A stretch of DNA of 51,823 bases, from NCBI GenBank assembly GCA_002336855.1, contig DDEV01000009.1, positions 1 through 51,823 on the forward strand, given 5' to 3'. This DNA is from Leucobacter sp. UBA1945. Its GTDB lineage: Bacteria; Actinomycetota; Actinomycetes; Actinomycetales; Microbacteriaceae. This document shows, one piece after another, positions 8,137-14,449 of this stretch (position 1 is the first letter of the stretch; each line of letters opens with the position of its first letter). A model generated the notes under the pieces. The model saw only the letters and a program-made list of their open reading frames with translations, was not told where the DNA came from and ran no database searches. The position numbers and the translations under genes were made by a program.

Positions 8137-9138
8137 CTACTGCCCCTGCTCGCGGTACTTCGCCTCGGTGGCGGCCTTCTGCGGCTGCCACCATGCCTCG
8201 TTTTCGCGGTACCAGTCGATGGTCGCGGCGAGGCCACGCTCGAAATCAGAGAATGACGGCTGCCAGCCGAGCTCGGTGCGCAGTTTGGTCGAGTCGATGG
8301 CGTAGCGCAGGTCGTGGCCAGGGCGATCGATGACGTGATCGTAGGCATCCGCCGGCTGACCCATCGTGGTGAGAATCAGCTCGAGCACGTCTTTGTTGTT
8401 CTTCTCTCCGTCAGCGCCGATCAGGTAGGTCTCGCCCATGCGGCCGGCCTCGATGATGCGCAGCACGGCGCTCGAGTGGTCGTCTGCGTGGATCCAGTCG
8501 CGCACGTTCAGGCCCTCGCCGTAGAGCTTTGGGTGCTCGCCAACCAGAATGTTCGTGATCTGGCGGGGGATGAACTTCTCGACGTGCTGCCGTGGCCCGT
8601 AGTTGTTCGAGCAGTTCGAGATGGTCGCCTGCAGGCCGAAAGAGCGGACCCAGGCGCGAACGAGCAGGTCACTGCCGGCCTTGGTCGACGAGTACGGCGA
8701 CGAAGGGTTGTAGGGAGTGAACTCAGTGAAGCGGTTTGGGTCGTCGAGCTCAAGGTCACCGTAGACCTCGTCGGTCGAGATGTGATGCAGTCGCTTTTCG
8801 TGGCGGCGCACAGCTTCGAGCAGCGTGTAGGTGCCGATGATGTTGGTGTCGAGAAATGGGCGCGGGTCGTGCAGCGAGTTGTCGTTGTGCGACTCTGCGG
8901 CGTAGTGCACCACGATGTCGTGGTCGCGCACGAGCTTATCGACGAGCTCGGCATCGCAGATGTCACCGTGCACCACCGTGACGCGGTTCTCGGGCAGGCC
9001 CGCGAGCGACGCCTCGTTGCCTGCGTAGGTGAACTTATCGAGCACGGTGACGACGTCGTCGGTATTTGCGACGAGGTAGTGCACGAAGTTCGAACCGATG
9101 AAACCGGCGGCGCCAGTCACGAGCATCTTGCGAGCCAA
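8137..9138 (-). CDS. rmlB: dTDP-glucose 4,6-dehydratase
   Basis: The 333-residue extended SDR enzyme converts dTDP-glucose to dTDP-4-keto-6-deoxyglucose, the second step of dTDP-rhamnose synthesis. The NAD motif GAAGFIGSN is near the N-terminus. The diagnostic dehydratase motif STDEVYG is at residues 121-127, giving the Asp-Glu catalytic pair, and the Tyr-Lys pair is Y149 and K153 in SPYSSTKAGSD. NNYGPRQHVEKFIP and NVRDWIHADDHSSA are also typical. The start is TTG at 9138 with GGAGG 7 nt upstream. The ATG at 9126 is four codons further in and too far from that site. The gene comes first in an operon with the rmlC-rmlD fusion. Confidence 0.94.
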   Translation of the reverse strand: MARKMLVTGAAGFIGSNFVHYLVANTDDVVTVLDKFTYAGNEASLAGLPENRVTVVHGDICDAELVDKLVRDHDIVVHYAAESHNDNSLHDPRPFLDTNIIGTYTLLEAVRRHEKRLHHISTDEVYGDLELDDPNRFTEFTPYNPSSPYSSTKAGSDLLVRAWVRSFGLQATISNCSNNYGPRQHVEKFIPRQITNILVGEHPKLYGEGLNVRDWIHADDHSSAVLRIIEAGRMGETYLIGADGEKNNKDVLELILTTMGQPADAYDHVIDRPGHDLRYAIDSTKLRTELGWQPSFSDFERGLAATIDWYRENEAWWQPQKAATEAKYREQGQ

Positions 9139-9192
9139 GAGGATCCTCCAGGGTCATGCCGCGCGTTCGCTCGGCAGAATTCAACTCGTACC

Positions 9193-9198
9193 AGCCTA
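9193..9198 (-). promoter_or_regulatory. Candidate -10 (TAGGCT) for rmlB
   Basis: TAGGCT on the minus strand lies about 55 nt upstream of the rmlB TTG, leaving a leader of roughly 48 nt that contains the strong GGAGG site. A -35 match is not evident. Confidence 0.35.
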
Positions 9199-9215
9199 CC
9201 TTTGGTTCGGGCGGC

Positions 9216-9527
9216 CTATCGGTGAAGCTGCAAGTGCTGCTGTGGGTTCTCGAGTCGTGCGATTCTCTCGTTCGTCGCGTCGATCCGGTGATTCACTGCA
9301 GAAAGACCAACTTTAAGTTCTGCGACGCCCACTTTTAGGTCGATTACTTCGCCGCGGAGCTCCTTGAACTCGCCACCAAGCTCTTTGAATTCACCCCGCA
9401 GTTCATTGAAGTCGGCTTTCAGATCGGACTTCAGGTTTCGCATCATCAGGTAGAGCCCGCCGAAAACTCCAGTGGCGGCGACCACTATGGAGATGATCAC
9501 GCCGATGGTGTCTTGGGTCACGTACAT
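9216..9527 (-). CDS. Small membrane-anchored coiled-coil protein, function unknown
   Basis: The 103-residue protein has one hydrophobic segment near the N-terminus (about residues 8-28, IGVIISIVVAATGVFGGLYL), followed by a charged helical tail. The tail contains near-repeats of the type ELRGEFKELGGEFKEL, then DLKVGVAELKVGL, a pattern that suggests a coiled coil projecting into the cytosol. I do not recognise the family; small proteins of this type are often annotated as hypothetical. It starts at ATG 9527 with only a weak GAGG site immediately upstream. It lies between the rml genes and a rhamnosyltransferase-like gene. Codon usage is more mixed than in its neighbours, but the TM-plus-coiled-coil layout argues for a real gene. 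Confidence 0.6.
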   Translation of the reverse strand: MYVTQDTIGVIISIVVAATGVFGGLYLMMRNLKSDLKADFNELRGEFKELGGEFKELRGEVIDLKVGVAELKVGLSAVNHRIDATNERIARLENPQQHLQLHR

Positions 9528-9565
9528 ACCTCGATTCTTCGCTGTTGGAAGGGGATATGCAAGTG

Positions 9566-9571
9566 AATCTA
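9566..9571 (-). promoter_or_regulatory. Candidate -10 (TAGATT) for the small coiled-coil protein
   Basis: TAGATT on the minus strand lies about 39 nt before the ATG at 9527 in the non-coding gap 9528-9705. No -35 is clear. Confidence 0.3.
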
Positions 9572-9705
9572 CCCTCGAAAAACGCTGGTCACGTCCGGTT
9601 TTCGAGACATCGTGCTGATCTGTGGAAAACCCGTGGATTCTTCACCTGTGAGCGACAAATGGGGGAGCGTGCAACGCTGATTGTGAGGTGAGGAAGGGCG
9701 ATCGC

Positions 9706-10590
9706 TTAACGCGTCTTCAGTGCACCGCGAACCCGAAGCCCGGCGACGATTGCCCATCGCAGCGGTGCTCTCAAGACGCCGGAGTAGCGCTTCTTCATGA
9801 AGCGAATCGCGCTCGCAGTCATGGCACGCTCGGCCATCGCGCTGTGCTTCTTGAGCGAGTGGCCACCCGAATGCACCACCGTCACCGCGGGCTCGAATAC
9901 GTTGGCATAGCCCGCGAGGCCAATGCGGTAACCGAGATCGATATCTTCGAAATGCAGAAAGTAGCCTTCGTCCCAGCCGCCGATTTCGTCGTTGACCGAG
10001 CCTTTCACCATGACAGCCGCACCCGACAGCCATCCGGCGACGCGACGCTCGTCGTAGTCGCTCGCGTTCTTATAGGCCCGCGACCACGGGTTGCTCGGCC
10101 AGACGCGCCCAAACAGCGCGTGCCCGACGCCGGTGCCGACTGAGGGAATGTTGCGCGCCGACGGGTAGGTACTGCCGTCTTCGTTCAAGGTGCGCGGGCC
10201 GATGCTGCCCGCTCGCGCGTCTTTGAACAACGAGATGGCAAGCTCGGCGATTGACGGCGCTGTGAAGATTACATCTGGGTTGCAGAAGAAATAGGCGTCG
10301 AATGCGGCGTCGGCGGGGCCGAGTGAAGCAGTCAGCGCTCGCACGCCAGCGTTCATGCCGGCTCCGTAGCCGGGGTTCGTTGGCAGCCCAACATAGAGCG
10401 CATCGTGGCGCGCTGCGATCCTCGACACGTCATCTTCACCCTCTGGTTTATTGTCGACCACCACCACTGCCACGGATTCGCCGTGGTGCTCGCGCAGGGT
10501 CGAGAGAAACGGCTCAAGCGCTTCGCCCGATCCATAGCTGACGGTGACAACACCGACACGGGGGCGGTCGCTGGGTGAGGCTGCTGGCAT
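9706..10590 (-). CDS. GT2-family glycosyltransferase, WbbL-like
   Basis: The 294-residue protein resembles WbbL/WbbL-2 rhamnosyltransferases, which transfer rhamnose from dTDP-rhamnose to a polyprenyl-linked acceptor. It has VGVVTVSYGSGEAL, VAVVVVDNKPEG, LPTNPGYGAGMNAGVRAL and FFCNPDVIFTAP (the DxD-equivalent site is NPD). The catalytic-base region is DEGYFLHFEDIDLGYRIG, and WLSGAAVMVKG is also typical of the family. Placement between rmlB and rmlA supports rhamnose as the donor. The ATG at 10590 is preceded at 6 nt by TAGACT, so it appears leaderless. It is divergent from rmlA across 39 bp. Confidence 0.87.
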   Translation of the reverse strand: MPAASPSDRPRVGVVTVSYGSGEALEPFLSTLREHHGESVAVVVVDNKPEGEDDVSRIAARHDALYVGLPTNPGYGAGMNAGVRALTASLGPADAAFDAYFFCNPDVIFTAPSIAELAISLFKDARAGSIGPRTLNEDGSTYPSARNIPSVGTGVGHALFGRVWPSNPWSRAYKNASDYDERRVAGWLSGAAVMVKGSVNDEIGGWDEGYFLHFEDIDLGYRIGLAGYANVFEPAVTVVHSGGHSLKKHSAMAERAMTASAIRFMKKRYSGVLRAPLRWAIVAGLRVRGALKTR

Positions 10591-10596
10591 AGAACA

Positions 10597-10602
10597 AGTC
10601 TA
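10597..10602 (-). promoter_or_regulatory. -10 element (TAGACT) for leaderless glycosyltransferase
   Basis: TAGACT on the minus strand, followed by 6 nt and the ATG at 10590. It mirrors the rmlA promoter 15 bp away on the other strand. Confidence 0.5.
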
Positions 10603-10617
10603 GAGAACCGTCCGAGA

Positions 10618-10623
10618 TAGACT
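10618..10623 (+). promoter_or_regulatory. -10 element (TAGACT) for leaderless rmlA
   Basis: TAGACT, then GGCCGG (6 nt), then the rmlA ATG at 10630. No Shine-Dalgarno sequence is present. Confidence 0.55.
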
Positions 10624-10629
10624 GGCCGG

Positions 10630-11490
10630 ATGAAGGGCATCATTCTCGCTGGTGGGTCGGGCACCCGTTTGTGGCCGATTACCAAGGGCATTTCGAAGCA
10701 ACTCATGCCGATCTACGACAAGCCCATGATCTACTACCCGCTGTCGACGCTGATGATGGCGGGCATTCGCGAGGTGTTGATCATCACGACCCCCGAGCAC
10801 AGCGATCAGTTCGAAGCGCTGCTTGGCGACGGATCGCAGCTCGGCATGCGCATCGAGTACACCGTGCAGCCGTCGCCAGATGGGTTGGCTCAGGCGTTCA
10901 TCCTTGGCGAGGAGTTCATCGGTGACGATAGCGTCGCGCTGGTGCTCGGCGACAACATCTTTCACGGCACCGGCCTCGGCACGAACCTGCGCAAGCACAC
11001 CGAGATCGACGGTGCGGTCGTCTTCGCATACCACGTGGCGAACCCTCGCGCCTACGGCGTGGTCGAGTTTGACGAGCAGATGAAAGCTCTTTCGATCGAA
11101 GAGAAACCAGAGAACCCGAAGAGCAACTACGCTGTGCCCGGTCTCTATTTCTACGACAACGACGTGGTGCGCGTCGCGAAGACGATCGAGCCGAGTGCCC
11201 GCGGCGAGCTTGAGATCTCAAGCGTCAACGAGCTATACCTCGAGGCGGGGGCGCTCAGCGTGCAGGTGCTTGATCGCGGCACCGCCTGGCTCGACACCGG
11301 CACGTTTGAATCGATGATGCAGGCGTCTGAGTACGTGCGGGTGATCGAGGAGCGTCAGGGCTTCAAGATCGGCTGCATCGAGGAGATAGCCTGGCGCAAC
11401 GGATGGATCGGCGACGCCGAACTTGCAGACCTGGCCGCCCCGCTCGTGAAGAGCGGGTACGGGCAGTATCTGGTGAACCTGAAGCGCTAG
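10630..11490 (+). CDS. rmlA: Glucose-1-phosphate thymidylyltransferase
   Basis: The 286-residue enzyme, of normal length for RmlA, makes dTDP-glucose from dTTP and glucose-1-phosphate, the first step of dTDP-rhamnose synthesis. The N-terminal pyrophosphorylase signature is GGSGTRLWPITKG (residues 8-20) followed by SKQLMPIYDKPMIYYP. The metal-binding Asp lies in LVLGDNIFHG, and EKPENPKSNYAVPGLYFYD and DRGTAWLDTGTFESM are diagnostic. With rmlB and the rmlC-rmlD fusion, all four rhamnose activities are present in the window. The stop codon overlaps the stop of the convergent acyltransferase gene by 4 nt, leaving no room for a terminator between them. Confidence 0.95.
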   Translation: MKGIILAGGSGTRLWPITKGISKQLMPIYDKPMIYYPLSTLMMAGIREVLIITTPEHSDQFEALLGDGSQLGMRIEYTVQPSPDGLAQAFILGEEFIGDDSVALVLGDNIFHGTGLGTNLRKHTEIDGAVVFAYHVANPRAYGVVEFDEQMKALSIEEKPENPKSNYAVPGLYFYDNDVVRVAKTIEPSARGELEISSVNELYLEAGALSVQVLDRGTAWLDTGTFESMMQASEYVRVIEERQGFKIGCIEEIAWRNGWIGDAELADLAAPLVKSGYGQYLVNLKR

Positions 11491-12212
11491 AGCGAAGCCG
11501 CTGCTGGTCGTCGGTTCTCGCGTTCACGCCACTGGGCAATGTCGGCGGCGAGCAAGCCGCGCCACTCGACCGCTGTGGCATCGAGCAGGAGGTCGCCAGC
11601 TTGGTAGGCGGCCTGAATGGCTGCGATCTGATCCTCTTCGACGCCCTGTCGCTGCATGCCGATGCTGTTCACGCCGCGAATGCGAAGAGGTGAGCCGAAG
11701 GCCTTGACGTAGGGCGGCAAGTCGCGGGCAACGGGGGTGCCCATGCCGACCATGCAACCGGCGCCGATAAAGGTGCGCTGATGAACCGAGGCGTTCATGC
11801 CGATGTTGACGCGATCGCCGATCACACAGTGCCCACCGATGCTGACGCCGGCGCTCACTGTTGCGTTCTCGCCGAGCAGCACGTCGTGGGCGAGGTAAGC
11901 GCGATTGAGCACCCAGGATCCAGCGCCCACGGTGGTGGCACGGTAGCTGCCCTGGTGAATAACCGCACCTTCGCGGATAACAGCGTCCTTACCGATGTGT
12001 ACGCCGGCGTGCGCAATCTCGCCAGCCCACGCAGCGTTCTGCACATGGTCGGTCATCTCGGGTGGCGCACCGATCTGCGCCCCAGGGCCGATCCAAGCGC
12101 CGTCTTCGATGACGCACGGGCCGAGAATCACGGCGCCCGGCCCGATCGAGACATCGTTGCCGACAGTCACGCCCTCGCCGATGAAGGCGAGAGGGCTGAT
12201 GTGCTCACTCAC
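11487..12212 (-). CDS. Left-handed beta-helix acyltransferase (LpxA/WbpD-like)
   Basis: The 241-residue protein is built from hexapeptide repeats ([LIV]-G-x4): GEGVTVGNDVSIGPGAVI, EDGAWIGPGAQIG, GENATVSAGVSIGGHCVIGDRVNIG. This left-handed beta helix is typical of N-acyltransferases using acetyl-CoA or acyl-ACP. The general layout (IGAPPEM, VIREGAVIHQGSY, YLAHDVLLG, PVARDLPPYVKAFG) is LpxA-like. In a Gram-positive it more likely N-acetylates a UDP-amino sugar than makes lipid A. The start is GTG at 12212, overlapping the end of the oxidoreductase gene by 8 nt. A GTG three codons further upstream (12221) is possible. The pairing with a Gfo/Idh/MocA dehydrogenase recalls the WbpB-WbpD pair of diacetamido-uronate pathways (inference). 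Confidence 0.82.
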   Translation of the reverse strand: MSEHISPLAFIGEGVTVGNDVSIGPGAVILGPCVIEDGAWIGPGAQIGAPPEMTDHVQNAAWAGEIAHAGVHIGKDAVIREGAVIHQGSYRATTVGAGSWVLNRAYLAHDVLLGENATVSAGVSIGGHCVIGDRVNIGMNASVHQRTFIGAGCMVGMGTPVARDLPPYVKAFGSPLRIRGVNSIGMQRQGVEEDQIAAIQAAYQAGDLLLDATAVEWRGLLAADIAQWRERENRRPAAASL

Positions 12213-13203
12213 CAGCAGCACCGAGCTTTACGCTTTGGCCAGTCTTTGCCGACTCGATTGAGGCCTCACAAACCCGCAATACGTTGAGACCCTCTTGAAG
12301 CGACACGGCTTCACTGGGTTTGCCGAGAATGCGGTCGCGGAACGCTTCCTGCTCGCTCTTGAGAGGCTCACGCTTATCAAGGGCGAAGCGGGTCATGGTG
12401 CCCTCACTAACGCCACGGAAGGTAGTCATTGCCTCCCAGTCGGAGTCGATCGTCCCGTTCTCGTAGAACGTGAGGTCAGCCGTCAACGTATCGGCAACAA
12501 ACGCGCCGCGCTCACCGGTGACGAGCGTGAGACGCTCTTTGAAGGGGGTGAGCCAGTTCACGAGGTGGTTCGTGATGGTGCCGTTCGCGAGCTTCGCCGA
12601 GATGGTGATCAAGTCTTCGTGCTGGCGGCCGCTCTGGAACGCGGTCTGGGCCGCAACTTCCGAGAAAGTCGAGTTTGCGAGCCAGGCGGTCAGGTCAATG
12701 TCGTGGCTTGCGAGATCTTTCACGACGCCGACGTCGGCGATACGTGCGGGGAAAGGCCCCTGTCGACGGGTGTGAATCTGGTAGACCTGGCCGAGCTCGC
12801 CCTGCTCGAGGCGCTTGCGTAGTGCGATCAGTGCAGGGTTGAATCGTTCGACGTGCCCGACTGTGCCAACGAGTCCTTGGCGGTCGAAAGCCTCGACCAA
12901 GCGCTCCCCAGCCTCAATCGAGTGCGCGACTGGCTTCTCAATGAGCGCGTGCACGCCTGCGTCAGCGAGAGTAAGGCCGACCTCTTCGTGAAACTGCGTG
13001 GGCACGACGACCACGGCTGCGTCGATGCCGTGGTCGATCAATTTCTCAACTGAGTCGTAAAGCGGTAGGCCACCGGCAACACCGTGCGGGTCTCCCATAG
13101 CATCGGCGACGGCAACGAGTTTGACGCCTTCTACCTCACGTGCAACGCGCGCATGATGGCGGCCCATCATGCCGAGTCCGATGATTCCCATTTTCAAGGT
13201 CAT
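12205..13203 (-). CDS. Gfo/Idh/MocA-family nucleotide-sugar dehydrogenase
   Basis: The 332-residue NAD(P)-dependent oxidoreductase has the Rossmann motif GIIGLGMMGRHHAR at residues 6-19 and the conserved E89-K90-P91 (IEKPVAHS) that positions the substrate. The later GHVERFNPAL and VVKDLASHDIDLTAWL segments carry the putative catalytic His-Asp pair. WbpB/WlbA relatives oxidise C3 of UDP-GlcNAc uronic acid. This protein could do that, since a UDP-sugar 6-dehydrogenase (33439) and acetyltransferases are encoded nearby, but a different sugar is possible. The ATG at 13203 has GGAG 7 nt upstream and overlaps the preceding gene by 4 nt (ATGA). Confidence 0.83.
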   Translation of the reverse strand: MTLKMGIIGLGMMGRHHARVAREVEGVKLVAVADAMGDPHGVAGGLPLYDSVEKLIDHGIDAAVVVVPTQFHEEVGLTLADAGVHALIEKPVAHSIEAGERLVEAFDRQGLVGTVGHVERFNPALIALRKRLEQGELGQVYQIHTRRQGPFPARIADVGVVKDLASHDIDLTAWLANSTFSEVAAQTAFQSGRQHEDLITISAKLANGTITNHLVNWLTPFKERLTLVTGERGAFVADTLTADLTFYENGTIDSDWEAMTTFRGVSEGTMTRFALDKREPLKSEQEAFRDRILGKPSEAVSLQEGLNVLRVCEASIESAKTGQSVKLGAAGE

Positions 13204-13583
13204 GCTGATTCTCCGGTTTCGTCAGAAATCTGGTTCGGGTGAGCCTGTTGTTCAGATAGGCGAGCTTCCATGAGGGCCACTGCTCGTGCGAGCTGAGTGA
13301 CTCGTGCATCACTGCGCGCCTTCGCCCGAATCGAGGCGACGGCAAAAAGCATGCCGCCGACGATCGAGACATACAGCAGCAAGTCGGCTCCTCTGCCGAT
13401 GCCGAAGAAGTTGGCCACTGCTGTCAGTGCGGCAGGGAAGATGATGGCAAGGATCGCGGCGAGTGCGGCGAGCAGCGCAACGATGCGCTTGATCGCGAGT
13501 GACCGGTCACCTCGCAGAAAACCAAAGGCCAAGGCAGCGACAATGATGATGCCGAGAATGAGAAGAATCTGAAATGCGGTCAT
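13200..13583 (-). CDS. DUF2304-family membrane protein
   Basis: The 127-residue protein has three hydrophobic stretches: residues 5-22 (ILLILGIIIVAALAFGFL), about 33-55, and 68-84 (LLYVSIVGGMLFAVASI). A basic, helical C-terminal tail (RVTQLARAVALMEARLSEQ) follows. DUF2304 proteins are regularly encoded next to polyprenyl-phosphate GT2 transferases, as here, and may be membrane partners of them, although their role is not established. The ATG at 13583 is 6 nt after the GT2 stop, and the stop overlaps the next start (ATGA). The gene therefore lies firmly in this four-gene minus-strand operon. Confidence 0.8.
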   Translation of the reverse strand: MTAFQILLILGIIIVAALAFGFLRGDRSLAIKRIVALLAALAAILAIIFPAALTAVANFFGIGRGADLLLYVSIVGGMLFAVASIRAKARSDARVTQLARAVALMEARLSEQQAHPNQISDETGESA

Positions 13584-13589
13584 GGTTGC

Positions 13590-14315
13590 CTATCGGATGA
13601 GGAGATCGATAAGTATGTTGACCGAGTTGAGCAGCGACTGGCCCTTGGCCTTTGAGTACTCGGTGTAGAGCACTTCAACGGGCTCTTCTGCATATGGCAG
13701 CCGGGTGCGACCGAGTTGCACGATGATCTCAGTGCCGTGTGCCATACGATCCTGCTTCAACTGAATCTGCCGGAGCGCGTCCTGCCGGATAACGCGTAGG
13801 CCATTGTGTGCGTCAGTGAGGCGCGTCTTGGTGGTCCAGTTGGTGACCGCGACCGCGGTCTTCAGAACAATCTTCTTAAGAGCGCCTGGTTTGGTGCGAT
13901 TGTCGAGAAAGCGTGAGCCAAAGACTATCGCGAGGTCCTCTTTCCGCGCTCGCTGGACCATTTTCTCGGCATCTTCTACACGGTGTTGGCCGTCAGCATC
14001 GAAGGTAACCACAAATGACGCCCCTCGCTCACGCGCATACTCGAACCCGGTCTGTAGTGCCGCGCCCTGCCCAAGATTGATTGGGTGGGTGACGATGCGT
14101 GCACCTGCACGGTATGCAATCAAGGCCCCACCGTCTCTCGAGCCGTCGTCAACGCAAACGACGTTCGGGAATGTCGGAAGCAGGCCAGTGATTACCCCAG
14201 AGATGACGGTCGCTTCGTTATATAGAGGAATTACAACCCAGACATCGCTGTTTGGTATCTGGGTGCCTGCGGGCCGCTCCTCGTGCCCCAGCTGGGCATC
14301 GGATGGTTCGGTCAT
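13590..14315 (-). CDS. GT2-family transferase, dolichyl/polyprenyl-phosphate sugar synthase type
   Basis: The 241-residue GT-A domain without C-terminal membrane spans resembles Dpm1-like or ArnC-like enzymes that load a sugar onto a polyprenyl phosphate. It contains VWVVIPLYNEATVISGVI, NVVCVDDGSRDGG, INLGQGAALQTGFEYA, FVVTFDADGQH (metal-binding DxD) and a GSRFLDN segment. The following DUF2304 gene is its usual companion. It is first in the minus-strand operon that continues with the DUF2304 protein, oxidoreductase and acyltransferase. It starts at ATG 14315. No clear ribosome binding site or -10 hexamer at leaderless distance was found, so how it is initiated is unclear. Confidence 0.87.
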   Translation of the reverse strand: MTEPSDAQLGHEERPAGTQIPNSDVWVVIPLYNEATVISGVITGLLPTFPNVVCVDDGSRDGGALIAYRAGARIVTHPINLGQGAALQTGFEYARERGASFVVTFDADGQHRVEDAEKMVQRARKEDLAIVFGSRFLDNRTKPGALKKIVLKTAVAVTNWTTKTRLTDAHNGLRVIRQDALRQIQLKQDRMAHGTEIIVQLGRTRLPYAEEPVEVLYTEYSKAKGQSLLNSVNILIDLLIR

Positions 14316-14371
14316 GACGCCTATTCTCTCAGATGACGGCGGTGTTGTAGTTGACGTGCAGAACGCGCGGG

Positions 14372-14400
14372 TTGCTGTTGCGGTACCGAGACGGTAACTT
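14372..14400 (+). promoter_or_regulatory. Promoter of the LGFP-repeat protein gene
   Basis: TTGCTG (14372-14377), a 17-nt spacer and TAACTT (14395-14400) make the best sigma-70-type promoter in the window. The predicted start near 14407 leaves a leader of about 43 nt carrying AAGGGGAAG just before the TTG at 14450. Confidence 0.5.
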
Positions 14401-14449
14401 TAAGGCAAAGTTTCAATCTATGGTTGAGACATTTTGTAAGGGGAAGTAC

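Noticed and set aside
8314..9225. A 303-codon plus-strand open frame rich in Val
   Set aside because: It is antisense to rmlB with no motifs; the composition is the usual mirror of high-GC coding sequence.
9216..9527. The small coiled-coil membrane protein as a phage holin
   Set aside because: It has one membrane segment with a long helical tail, but no phage genes are nearby and no lysin is encoded. Holin-like architecture alone is too weak.
14351..14449. Extended N-terminus of the LGFP protein beginning at 14351
   Set aside because: It would start upstream of the promoter's predicted transcript and place an unrelated tail before the signal peptide. The TTG at 14450 has the ribosome binding site.
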